IMG/VR virus record: IMGVR_UViG_3300026276_000001
Coordinates: 1 to 40,320 of that record
Strand: one strand, 5' to 3'
DNA length: 40,320 bases
Origin: a virus
Position numbers and translations under genes: made by a program. The notes under the pieces were generated by a model. It was given only the letters and a program-made list of their open reading frames with translations, was not told the origin of the DNA and did not search any database. Below, one piece after another: positions 30,611 through 38,184 of the stretch. Position 1 is the stretch's first letter. Each line of letters begins with the position of its first letter.

Positions 30611-32212
30611 ATGGGTTGGTATAAAACCGGCTCCGTCACGCTGGTGCAGGGCAATGTCCTTGTCGTCGGCGTCGGAACGGACTTCATCACAAACGTCACT
30701 CCCGGCGGCATCTTCGTAGGCCCTGACGGGCGAATCTACGAGGTCGACTATGTGACCAGCACGACAGCGCTGGCGTTGGTCAAAGCATACGCCGGCCCGA
30801 ACGCGGCCGGCGCCGCCTATGCCATCGCGCCGACACAGTCGTACATCGCGAACTTGGCCACGCAAGCCACAAGCCTGCTGAGTACCTTCAGCGGCTTCCG
30901 CGACGACTACCTGGCGGGAAAGCTCGTCGGCGCTGGCCTGGAGCTGAAAGGCGTTCTGACCAGCGCCGCGCAGTTGCCGGCCAGCGGCGCCGACGGCGAC
31001 GCCTACCTGATTGGCGGATCGCTCTACGTGTGGGCGAAAACGCAGTGGCTGTCCAGTTCGATTCAAGGGCCGAAGGGCGACGTAGGCGACGTAAACCCCG
31101 CGAACTTGACGGCCGCCTCGTCGGCGCTCGACTCCATGAACAAGGCTGCGACCAGCGCCGCCGCTGCGCTGGCCAGCCAAGGCGCGGCGGCAACTTCGGC
31201 GACAGCCGCTGCCGGTAGCGCTACGGCCGCGAGCGGTTCGGCGGCTGCTGCCGCTGCGTCGCTGGTCAGTACAAACACATCGCGCGATCAGGCGGCGGCC
31301 AGCGCGACCGGTGCGGCCGGATCGGCAACGACCGCGACCAATGCTGCCGCTTCGGTGACGTCGGCGCTGGCCAGCTTCCGCGCGGTGTTCGTGGGCGAGT
31401 TGGCGGCCGATCCCACCGTCGACGGCAACGGCAAGCCGTTGACGATCGGTGCCGAGTATTTCAACACGGTCGCGCAGCACTTGCGGATTTACACCTCTAC
31501 CGGCTGGACTGACTACGACGCCACCGCGCAGGCGGCGACGCAGAGCGCCGTTCTCAGCGCGTCGAACGCGGCCGGCTCGGCATCCTTCGCGGCGGCCAGT
31601 GCTGTCACCGCAAGCACGGCCGCCAGCGGTGCTGTGACTAGCCAAACCAGCGCTGCTGGTAGCGCGACGACGGCAACGACCGGTGCGACCACGGCCACCG
31701 CGCAGGCTGCGACGGCTACTGCCAAAGCGACGGCTGCGGCACTGAGTGAGACGAATGCCGCCGCCAGCGCGGCCAGTGCAGCCACCAGCGCAACCGCTGC
31801 CGCCGGCGCTGCCACTACGGCGAGCGCGGCCGGCACACTCGCGTCGGCAAAAGCCGACGTCGCCACCACGCAGGCGACGGCCGCCAGCGGCTCGGCCAGC
31901 GCAGCAGCGACGAGCGCTACAGGTGCAGCCGGATTCGCCGGCACGGCCAGCCAGGCGTCGGCGGCGGCCGCCGCTTCGGCGCAGGCTGCGGCCACCTCGC
32001 AGCAGGGCGCGTCGACCGCTGCGGACACGGCTACGAGCAAGGCCGCAGCAGCGGCAGCTTCGGCAACGGCTGCTGCGGCGTCGGCCGCGCAGGTCATTGC
32101 CGGCGGGGCCGTGATCGACGTCGCGGGCAGGCAGGGCCACATCATCTTATCCACCGCTGACCTGGTCGATTACGTCGACCCGGTCGCAATCGCAATCGCA
32201 CTTGGAGACTAG
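30611..32212 (+). CDS. Ala/Ser/Thr-rich tail fibre protein
   Basis: The 533-aa protein begins MGWYKTGSVTLVQGNVLVVGVGTDFITNVTPGGIF, an N-terminal fibre domain that usually attaches to the tail. It continues with GSLYVWAKTQWLSSSIQGPKGDVGD, which contains one collagen-like GPKGD motif. Two long low-complexity Ala/Ser/Thr-Gly regions (~170-255 and ~305-505) form the shaft, interrupted by FVGELAADPTVDGNGKPLTIGAEYFNT. The end (QGHIILSTADLVDYVDP) is a short cap. GC-rich triplet repeats make it prone to recombination. Confidence 0.8.
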   Translation: MGWYKTGSVTLVQGNVLVVGVGTDFITNVTPGGIFVGPDGRIYEVDYVTSTTALALVKAYAGPNAAGAAYAIAPTQSYIANLATQATSLLSTFSGFRDDYLAGKLVGAGLELKGVLTSAAQLPASGADGDAYLIGGSLYVWAKTQWLSSSIQGPKGDVGDVNPANLTAASSALDSMNKAATSAAAALASQGAAATSATAAAGSATAASGSAAAAAASLVSTNTSRDQAAASATGAAGSATTATNAAASVTSALASFRAVFVGELAADPTVDGNGKPLTIGAEYFNTVAQHLRIYTSTGWTDYDATAQAATQSAVLSASNAAGSASFAAASAVTASTAASGAVTSQTSAAGSATTATTGATTATAQAATATAKATAAALSETNAAASAASAATSATAAAGAATTASAAGTLASAKADVATTQATAASGSASAAATSATGAAGFAGTASQASAAAAASAQAAATSQQGASTAADTATSKAAAAAASATAAAASAAQVIAGGAVIDVAGRQGHIILSTADLVDYVDPVAIAIALGD

Positions 32213-32214
32213 CC

Positions 32215-32538
32215 ATGGCTGGAACTTTTAACAAGCAGGCTACACAGGACATCGGCACGCTGTTACTGCCGATCTATCAGGCGACAGTGAAGACTGTTCT
32301 GGTCAGCTGCCTGCTGACGAACAAGCTGCCCGGCTACATGTCGGTCACGCTCTTGTGGCGCAACGCTGCCGGCGTCGACACGCGGCTGCTGCCGAACGCC
32401 TCGGTGCGCGGCGGTGCTGCTGTTGACGGCGCCACGGGGAAAAAGCTGGTACTGCTGCCGGGCGACAAGCTGCTGGCCACCGCGCCAGTTGATGCCGCGT
32501 TTGACGCCGTTGTGTCGCTGCTGGAAGGGGTTGCGTGA
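32215..32538 (+). CDS. Small fibre-associated phage protein
   Basis: The 107-aa protein starts 2 bases after the fibre gene, with TQDIGTLLLPIYQATVKTVLVSCLLTNKLPGYMSVTLLWRNAAG, LLPNASVRGGAAVDGATGKKLVLLPGDKLLATAPVDAAFDAVVSLLEGVA. The beta-rich pattern resembles small proteins found after phage fibre genes. Role unknown. Confidence 0.6.
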   Translation: MAGTFNKQATQDIGTLLLPIYQATVKTVLVSCLLTNKLPGYMSVTLLWRNAAGVDTRLLPNASVRGGAAVDGATGKKLVLLPGDKLLATAPVDAAFDAVVSLLEGVA

Positions 32539-32792
32539 TGGCTGAATTCTACGCAGTCCTTACCGGCTCGACTATTGGCACTGACCTTGCCGACAAGGCG
32601 TTTTACGGCTTTCTGCTCGATCCGAAAAGCGGCGATCTGACGGTCGACGTCATTGCCAACGGCAGCAAGCCCATCGTCTTCCCCGACCCGAACAACCCGC
32701 AAGTTGGCGACTACCGCCAGTTCGTCGTTACCGACCGCACGCTGACCTTCCAAATCGACGCGCGCGGCCACCTCATTCTCAATATCTACTAA
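32538..32792 (+). CDS. Small fibre-associated phage protein
   Basis: The 84-aa protein starts at ATG 32538, overlapping the prior stop by one base (TGATG). It is beta-rich: MAEFYAVLTGSTIGTDLADKAFYGFLLDPKSGDLTVDVIANG and VTDRTLTFQIDARGHLILNIY. No family is recognised. The operon spacing suggests it is made with the fibre proteins. Confidence 0.6.
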   Translation: MAEFYAVLTGSTIGTDLADKAFYGFLLDPKSGDLTVDVIANGSKPIVFPDPNNPQVGDYRQFVVTDRTLTFQIDARGHLILNIY

Positions 32793-32801
32793 GGAAAAAA
32801 T

Positions 32802-34733
32802 ATGAACACTATCGATCTCGGCAAGCTGCGGTTTAACTTCGCCGGCCAGTACCAGGCAGGCGTCACCTACGGCCTTAATGACTGCGTCGCTTATGGCGGT
32901 AACGTCTACGTCTACAGCAACCCGCTGAACGCGGCCGGCAACCTGCCGACCGATGCATCGCACTGGACTTTGATGCTGCAAGGCGTCAACTTCCGTGGCA
33001 CCTGGACGGTTGCCAATGCCTACCGCATCGGCGACCTGGTCGAATACGGCGGCGTGTCGTATCTGTCCAGGGACGACAACACGGGCCAAGCGCCGTCGAG
33101 CGCTTCGCCGCACTGGGCGGTGCTGGCCGAAGGCTTTCGCTGGATGGGCGCATGGGTGGCCACCTCCAACTATGACCGCAACGACATCGTGCAATACGGC
33201 GGCGTGTCTTACATCGCCGGCGCCGATACGCCAGCCAGCGCGGTCACGCCGTCGGCGGGCGGTTCCTGGGCGGTGTTCGCCAACGGCGTCAATCCGACGG
33301 GTGCATGGGCGGGCGCGACGAGCTACAAGAAAAACGACCTGGTGCAGTACGGCGGGGCGACCTACATCGCCTCTGTCGATGTCGCCAGTGGCGGGGCTGT
33401 GCCATCGGCCAATGCTGCGTGGGTCGTCTTCTCGTCCGGCGTGAATTTCACTGGCGTGTGGGCAGCTGCGACCGCCTATAAAAAGGGCGACGCGGCGAGC
33501 TACAACGGATCGAGCTACGTGGCCATGGCGGATGTGCCGGCGAATCAATCGGCGCCGGCATTGAACGGCAACTGGACGATCCTGGCGTCGGGCCTGAATC
33601 CGAACGGCGCCTGGTCTGCTGCTACCGCGTACAAGAAAAACGACGTTGTCACCTATGGCGCTTCGACATATAGCGCCTCGCAGGACATTGCCGCCGCTGG
33701 CGCCTCGCCCTCCGTAAATGCTGCATGGCAGCTGTTCGCTAGCGGCGTGCGCCCATGTGGCCCGTGGTCATCGTCAACTTTCTATCTGAAAAACGACCTT
33801 GTGCAGAACGCCGGTTCGTCTTATGTGGCGATCATGGATCACACGGCATCTTTCTCGTTTAACGCTGATAGTTTCACGAAATGGCAGCTCTTTTCGGCCG
33901 GTGGTGCGCTGACGAACGGCTATGGCTTACCGGCGCAGCCTGCCGCTGGTCAGTTCCAGTTCTACGCGCGCAAGCAGGGCGGCCGGACGTTTGCCGAGGT
34001 AATGGGCGATGACGGCATTGCGTCCAAGCTGATGATGAGCGAACTGGAAAAATCGGTCATCCAGATTCAGCCGAACGTGACGACGACACTGTCCACCTAC
34101 GGCAATACGACGACCAACGTGGGCACATTGGCTACGCCAGCTATCTCGGCTGCGAACTGGCGCCGGCGCACGACCTTCACGGCGTCGGTTTCGGCTGGCA
34201 ACGGCTTCTTCGTCACGCAGGCACCGTTCCTGCGCGGGAATGCTGCTGGCATGGGCGGGCTGTTCTGCTATATGCGTTTCGATGTGCCGACTGCGGCGAG
34301 CAACGGCCAGCCTTTCTTTGCCGGGATCGGCCCGGCGGCGGCGCTGGGCGCGGGGGCTGTATCCGCCGTAGCTAATCTTTTTGGCGTCGGCTTTGATCCT
34401 GGTGACTCTTCTAACGGCGCTTTCAATTTTATTAGCACGAACGGCGCGGGTGCTCAGACGAAGTCCGTCATCTCTGGGATGAACCGTGCGAATTCATCGT
34501 ATATCTACGATCTGTATATCTGGTCACCACCAAGTCCTGACGCGAACGGCGCGCCGCTGTACCTCAAGTTGGTGGAGGTGACGACTGGCCAGATGTTTGC
34601 GGACACGTCGGTGGCCGGTTCTGCCGGCCCGGCGCTGGGCACGCTGTTGACGCCGCGCTTGCAAGGATTTGACGCTGCGGGCTCGAACAACTCGCAGCTG
34701 TCGCTCTACGGCCTCTACGCCGAAGGCCCGTAA
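32802..34733 (+). CDS. Tail fibre with seven carbohydrate-binding-like repeats
   Basis: The 643-aa protein has seven tandem repeats of about 50 aa (residues ~1-370). The common core is G-x-W-x-x-x-x-x-Y-x-x-x-D-x-V-x-Y-G-G-x-x-Y, ending W-x-x-x-x-x-G. The pattern resembles carbohydrate-binding modules of the CBM5/12 type, and the aromatic residues fit sugar contact. A linker (YGLPAQPAAGQFQFYARKQGGRTFAEVMGDDG) leads to a C-terminal beta-rich domain (~430-640) that may be the receptor-binding tip. A GGAAAA ribosome site precedes the ATG. Surface polysaccharide binding is inferred. Confidence 0.75.
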   Translation: MNTIDLGKLRFNFAGQYQAGVTYGLNDCVAYGGNVYVYSNPLNAAGNLPTDASHWTLMLQGVNFRGTWTVANAYRIGDLVEYGGVSYLSRDDNTGQAPSSASPHWAVLAEGFRWMGAWVATSNYDRNDIVQYGGVSYIAGADTPASAVTPSAGGSWAVFANGVNPTGAWAGATSYKKNDLVQYGGATYIASVDVASGGAVPSANAAWVVFSSGVNFTGVWAAATAYKKGDAASYNGSSYVAMADVPANQSAPALNGNWTILASGLNPNGAWSAATAYKKNDVVTYGASTYSASQDIAAAGASPSVNAAWQLFASGVRPCGPWSSSTFYLKNDLVQNAGSSYVAIMDHTASFSFNADSFTKWQLFSAGGALTNGYGLPAQPAAGQFQFYARKQGGRTFAEVMGDDGIASKLMMSELEKSVIQIQPNVTTTLSTYGNTTTNVGTLATPAISAANWRRRTTFTASVSAGNGFFVTQAPFLRGNAAGMGGLFCYMRFDVPTAASNGQPFFAGIGPAAALGAGAVSAVANLFGVGFDPGDSSNGAFNFISTNGAGAQTKSVISGMNRANSSYIYDLYIWSPPSPDANGAPLYLKLVEVTTGQMFADTSVAGSAGPALGTLLTPRLQGFDAAGSNNSQLSLYGLYAEGP

Positions 34734-34739
34734 TTTGGA

Positions 34740-34761
34740 CAAGTGCAGACGTCTGCACTTG
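34740..34761. repeat. Palindrome copy 7 (22 bp, intergenic)
   Basis: The exact 16-bp unit (34743-34758) is extended by CAA and TTG to 22 perfect bases. It lies 6 bases after the fibre stop and 50 bases before the holin-like gene, and is followed at once by the terminator at 34774-34795. Confidence 0.9.
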
Positions 34762-34773
34762 CTTTAGCACTTG

Positions 34774-34795
34774 CCGCCTTCGGGCGGTTTTTTTT
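34774..34795 (+). terminator. Intrinsic terminator after the tail fibre gene
   Basis: CCGCC-TTCG-GGCGG is followed by eight T. It separates the fibre genes from the lysis genes. Confidence 0.85.
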
Positions 34796-34810
34796 AGATC
34801 GAGACAAACT

Positions 34811-35056
34811 ATGCACGACGCAGTACACGCGATCAGCGGCATGGCCAACGCCGCCAGCGACTTGTCGGCGCGCGCCGCGCCGCCAGCTGCTGCCGCAGTA
34901 GTAGGGGCGGATTTCGCCGGCTTCACGGTGCCGGCGCTTATTCAATTTTTCACACTGGTCTGGATCATCCTGGTGGTGGTTCATAAGGCGTGGCACATGT
35001 GGAAGGAATGGAGGTCCGGCAAGGAAAGCGCCGAACCGGAGGACGAGCCGCTATGA
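34811..35056 (+). CDS. Holin-like membrane protein
   Basis: The 81-aa protein has one strong membrane segment (~40-60: VPALIQFFTLVWIILVVV) after a short Ala-rich part, then a basic/charged tail (KAWHMWKEWRSGKESAEPEDEPL). Size, topology and the ATGA overlap with the endolysin gene fit a holin that makes the inner-membrane lesion for lysis. No specific holin family is recognised. The ribosome site is weak. Confidence 0.6.
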   Translation: MHDAVHAISGMANAASDLSARAAPPAAAAVVGADFAGFTVPALIQFFTLVWIILVVVHKAWHMWKEWRSGKESAEPEDEPL

Positions 35057-35508
35057 CGCCTGACGACTTCATTGCGGCCATCGGGCCGGCCGCGCGCGCA
35101 TCGATGTTGAAGACCAAAATTCCGGCCAGCTTCGTCATCGCCGAGGCCGCGCTGGAATCGGGCTGGGGCCGCTCCGAGCTGGCCACGCAGGCGGACAACC
35201 TGTTCGGCGTCAAGGCTAGTAAGCCGTGGCAAGGTGCGACGCTGGCCATGCAGACCGCCGAGGTGCTGCACGGCCAGCGTGTGATCGTGCCGGCGCTGTG
35301 GCGCAAGTATCCAAGCTGGCAGGCGGCCATCGATGACCACGCGGCGTTCTTGCTCCAGGAGCGATACCGGGCAGCGTTCAGCGCGACCGATTCCGACGGC
35401 TTCGCGCGCGCCGTCGCGGCGGCAGGTTACGCGACCGATCCTCAGTATGCCGACAAGATCATCGGCCTGATCCATTCGCGCAACCTGGTCGCATACGACC
35501 ACGCCTGA
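35053..35508 (+). CDS. Endolysin, GH73 glucosaminidase (FlgJ-like)
   Basis: The 151-aa protein starts at ATG 35053, overlapping the holin-like stop. It has KIPASFVIAEAALESGWGRSELATQADNLFGVKAS, with the catalytic Glu in AALESGWG, and WRKYPSWQAAIDDHAAFLLQ, typical of glycoside hydrolase family 73 glucosaminidases. YATDPQYADKIIGLI is the usual C-terminal motif. It lacks a signal peptide, so release needs the holin. It hydrolyses the glycan strand of peptidoglycan during lysis. Confidence 0.9.
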   Translation: MTPDDFIAAIGPAARASMLKTKIPASFVIAEAALESGWGRSELATQADNLFGVKASKPWQGATLAMQTAEVLHGQRVIVPALWRKYPSWQAAIDDHAAFLLQERYRAAFSATDSDGFARAVAAAGYATDPQYADKIIGLIHSRNLVAYDHA

Positions 35509-35530
35509 CCTTCCCATTTTTCCCACCATC

Positions 35531-35555
35531 GAGCTGCCTTAGGGCGGCTCTTTTT
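35531..35555 (+). terminator. Intrinsic terminator after the endolysin gene
   Basis: GAGCTGCC and GGCGGCTC (one T-G pair) flank a TTAG loop and are followed by five T. It is the sixth intergenic terminator in the late region after the leader one. Confidence 0.8.
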
Positions 35556-35569
35556 ATTTCAGGAACACC

Positions 35570-36142
35570 ATGAATATCCCGAGCAATGAACACCTCCACC
35601 GTTCCACGGTGGTCGAACAAAACTTCTATCCGGCGCATGGCCAGCGTGTGGAGTCGCACTACTTCGTGGCCACGAAAGAGCATGGCCACCAGCTGGCGAT
35701 TCCATGCGCGATCAGCGGCCAGACCGTGGGCGTGGAGTACCACCACATTTTTTGCGAGTGGGCCTACACCAACGGCGTCGACTGGAACGTCGTCAAGGGC
35801 GTCGGTACGGGCGCTATCACGCGCCTGCCGGTGCTTGACCTGATGACGGACTTGCCGACCGCTGAGACGTTCGCGGCCGAGCATTCGCTGTTGTGGATGA
35901 TCTGCAAGCTGGTCGAACTGCGCGGTTTTGATTGGCACGCATTCGATCCGGCCGACCCGGCCGGCTTCGTGGACAGCATGTGCAACATGCTTGTGCTGCA
36001 CGCCAAATACCACCGCCACGTCGACCACGGCATCCACGAGGTGACTTTCCCCATCTGGATTTTCCAGGCCATGCCGCGCGTTCCTGGCTTCGTGTTCTCG
36101 CCCGACGAGCTGCCGTCGACGCCGGCGCCGACGCTGCAATAA
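35570..36142 (+). CDS. His/Cys-containing phage protein, HNH-like pattern
   Basis: The 190-aa protein has EYHHIFCEWAYTNGVDWNVV, SLLWMICKLVELRGFDW and then SMCNMLVLHAKYHRHVDHGIHEVTFPIWIFQ. The HH-x-E-W near the front and the LC/LH..K-H-R...GIH-x-x-x-FP end resemble phage HNH-type zinc proteins, though some expected Cys are replaced. It may be a nuclease or a structural zinc fold. It follows a terminator and precedes the membrane/lipoprotein gene. Confidence 0.5.
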   Translation: MNIPSNEHLHRSTVVEQNFYPAHGQRVESHYFVATKEHGHQLAIPCAISGQTVGVEYHHIFCEWAYTNGVDWNVVKGVGTGAITRLPVLDLMTDLPTAETFAAEHSLLWMICKLVELRGFDWHAFDPADPAGFVDSMCNMLVLHAKYHRHVDHGIHEVTFPIWIFQAMPRVPGFVFSPDELPSTPAPTLQ

Positions 36143-36173
36143 CTTCCCATCAAAAACATCAAGGAATACCACT

Positions 36174-36785
36174 ATGTTGCAAACTCTCCCTGTGCTGTTG
36201 TACGCGGGTGCTTACCTGCTGCTGTTCATTACCTGGGCGCTGGTCGTCTGCTTTCATGTACCTGGTGCTGACAACCTAGTGCAATACATTCAGTTGACGC
36301 TCAGCGCGCTGACTGGCCATGTGCTGACGCTGATCGACCCTAACAGCCGTCCGCCCGGTCCTTCGGCGCCGGCCGTCGTCACGCCGCCGCTGAACCCGCA
36401 AGCGGGTTGCGCGATGCCGAGCATGATGCTTACGTTGGTGTGCCTGGTCGCCGTGGCGATGCTTTCCGCGTGTTCGCTGATGCCGGCGAACTTCGGGCAC
36501 GTCGAGGAGGGCGCCGCGCAGGCTGTCGTCCAGTCGTCCGAGCGCGCTATTTGCCGCGACATCCCCATCGGTACGTGGATGCGGCTGTACGGCACGAGCG
36601 CGGATCGCGTCAAGGGCTGGCAGTCGCTGTGCTTCAATCCCGTTACGGCGCCGCTGAACGACGATACTGTGGCCGCGATTTTGAAGGTGTATCCGAAGTT
36701 CCAGCAGGCGGTGGCCGCAGGCACGCCGCTGCCCGCCGCGTCGGTGATTCCGCCGCTGTCGTCTGACGCGAGCGTGCCGAATTGA
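36174..36785 (+). CDS. Membrane protein with embedded lipoprotein signal (possible lysis accessory)
   Basis: The 203-aa frame begins with a membrane segment (LLYAGAYLLLFITWALVVCF, ~8-27), followed by a Pro-rich linker. From residue 81 is a full lipoprotein-type signal, MPSMMLTLVCLVAVAMLSACSLMP, with lipobox LSAC. It then continues with VVQSSERAICRDIPIGTWMRLYGTSADRVKGWQSLCFNP and no further membrane helix. Either an internal start at ATG 36414 yields a separate lipoprotein, or two genes have fused. The place after the endolysin suits spanin-like proteins, but no coiled coil is seen. Confidence 0.55.
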   Translation: MLQTLPVLLYAGAYLLLFITWALVVCFHVPGADNLVQYIQLTLSALTGHVLTLIDPNSRPPGPSAPAVVTPPLNPQAGCAMPSMMLTLVCLVAVAMLSACSLMPANFGHVEEGAAQAVVQSSERAICRDIPIGTWMRLYGTSADRVKGWQSLCFNPVTAPLNDDTVAAILKVYPKFQQAVAAGTPLPAASVIPPLSSDASVPN

Positions 36786-37210
36786 TGGCCGCCCAGTTCT
36801 TGACGCCGCTGCGTGATGAGTGCGTGGACGACCTGGCGTGCGACGGGCGCGGCATCTGGCGCATTCTGTTCGCGCTGAGTTTCTATTCTGCGATCCTGGG
36901 CCGCGTCATCACGGTAGAGCCTGGCTTTCTGACCGACTACGCCAGTGTGCCGCGCTGGCCGCTGACGTACTGGCTGTTCGGCGACACAAGCCACTTGGCG
37001 GCCGTGTTGCATGACTGGCTGTTCCATCATCATGAAGTCTGCGACGAAGCGACCGCCAACAAGGTGCTGATGGAGGCGATGATGGTGGAGGGCATCCCGG
37101 CCTGTCGCCGTGCCGGCATCTATGCAGGCGTCGCCCTGGGCGGTAAGAGTTCTTGGGAGGAAGACGGCAAGGGCAATGGCCACACGATTGTGGATGGCCG
37201 TATCGTGTAA
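36785..37210 (+). CDS. DUF1353 domain phage protein
   Basis: The 141-aa protein starts at ATG 36785, one-base overlap (TGATG) with the previous gene. It has VEPGFLTDYASVPRWPLTYWLFGD and HLAAVLHDWLFHHHEVCDEATANKVLMEAM, the DUF1353 signature with a conserved Asp-Tyr-Ala-Ser and His-Asp-W-L. The family is frequent near phage lysis genes and its function is not established. It is the last gene of the late block. Confidence 0.85.
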   Translation: MAAQFLTPLRDECVDDLACDGRGIWRILFALSFYSAILGRVITVEPGFLTDYASVPRWPLTYWLFGDTSHLAAVLHDWLFHHHEVCDEATANKVLMEAMMVEGIPACRRAGIYAGVALGGKSSWEEDGKGNGHTIVDGRIV

Positions 37211-37253
37211 TAGCGAGCGCCCTGCCTAGTCGTCGTTGTGATCAGGTCGGTCC

Positions 37254-38093
37254 TTAGCTGGCCTGATCGCTGTACAGTTTCTCCCATTGCTCCTCTGTAA
37301 TATACCATCGCGCAAAAAGCTCTTTACTGTGGGGCTCTACATTGAACGCCTGTTTTGCTCTCGGTGACATGTCGGTGAACATGGTGAGGAAGTACATCAT
37401 GATCTGCAGGTTGGTGCCTAAGCAGTAAATTGCCAATTGCCTTTGCGTTTCCAAATTTCGAGCTTGGGTGACCTGCATCGCGCTGATATAGCTCGCATGG
37501 CTATGTCCTGATGCGTGCTTATAGAGGTTCCGAAAATGGAGTCGATGCATCCCCGCTTGCTGCGCAAGCATCGGCATTTTGTTCACCCCATTCCAGTCAC
37601 CTTTTTTGATCAGTCGCTCCCGTTGGGGCTCAGTGTACTCAGTCATAAACAGCGGCGTCGCTTCAATTTCCGCTTTTAATGTTTCGATGTCAGTTAGCTC
37701 CGAAACCATTTGTTCTTTAGACTCTGAGGTGGTAGCGGTGTACTTCTGCCGACCCATCAAGCCACAGCGCTGCCAAATGGCGAATCTGAGCCGGACCAGT
37801 GCCTTGTCTTCTGGACCAAAGATAAATGTAAAAGTAAGGTACGTCTCGACTGCTGATCTGGTGATGGCTTGGACTGTTGAGTGATCCACAATCATGTCTC
37901 CGGTAGTCGGATCGAGGTGAGGTTGGCAAAGTTTCTGCATCGTTGACATGTGCCGAAACAGCTTCAGCGCTAGCGCATGAGCGAAGGAGTAGCATGTATC
38001 CATAGCGACAAAGTCGCTAATACTGGCCTGCACGACGCGGAAAAATACCAAGAGCGCTTTGGCGTGGTCGACCTCTAAATCGAGCTGTTTCAT
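37254..38093 (-). CDS. 279-aa cargo protein of unknown function, AT-richer than neighbours
   Basis: This mostly helical protein has TRSAVETYLTFTFIFGPEDKALVRLRFAIWQRCGLM, ERLIKKGDWNGVNKMPMLAQQAGMHRLHFRNLYKHASGHSHASYISAMQ and TNLQIMMYFLTMFTDMSPRAKQAF. The pattern E-x-Y plus a later Y-x-H-A-S-G-H-S-H-A-S resembles DUF5677-like proteins, but this is tentative. It runs against the late genes, has lower GC and is flanked by terminators, so it looks acquired. An AAGG site precedes ATG 38093, and palindrome copy 8 begins 30 bases upstream. Phage-defence function is possible but unproven. Confidence 0.65.
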   Translation of the reverse strand: MKQLDLEVDHAKALLVFFRVVQASISDFVAMDTCYSFAHALALKLFRHMSTMQKLCQPHLDPTTGDMIVDHSTVQAITRSAVETYLTFTFIFGPEDKALVRLRFAIWQRCGLMGRQKYTATTSESKEQMVSELTDIETLKAEIEATPLFMTEYTEPQRERLIKKGDWNGVNKMPMLAQQAGMHRLHFRNLYKHASGHSHASYISAMQVTQARNLETQRQLAIYCLGTNLQIMMYFLTMFTDMSPRAKQAFNVEPHSKELFARWYITEEQWEKLYSDQAS

Positions 38094-38122
38094 ACGTGGA
38101 CCTTAGATTGAGGTGATGAATA

Positions 38123-38136
38123 TGCAGACGTCTGCA
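38123..38136. repeat. Palindrome copy 8 (14-bp core)
   Basis: TGCAGACGTCTGCA lies 30 bases before the start of the leftward 279-aa gene, about the same spacing as copy 1 from the ParB-like gene (28 bases). Outside the core one side continues CACAAG and the other does not. Confidence 0.85.
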
Positions 38137-38142
38137 CAAGTG

Positions 38143-38166
38143 AAAAGGCCCGCTTCGGCGGGCCTT
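38143..38166 (-). terminator. Terminator of the hicAB operon
   Basis: AAGGCCCGC-TTCG-GCGGGCCTT has 9-bp arms (38145-38153 and 38158-38166). Read on the minus strand it ends in a run of T, just after the hicB stop. Confidence 0.75.
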
Positions 38167-38184
38167 GTAATTAGCTACTCATAG

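Noticed and set aside
30605-32140. Leftward 511-codon frame opposite the Ala-rich fibre gene
   Set aside because: Complement of Ala/Ser/Thr codons gives Arg/Gly/Ser-rich nonsense; no domain, and the fibre gene reads well.
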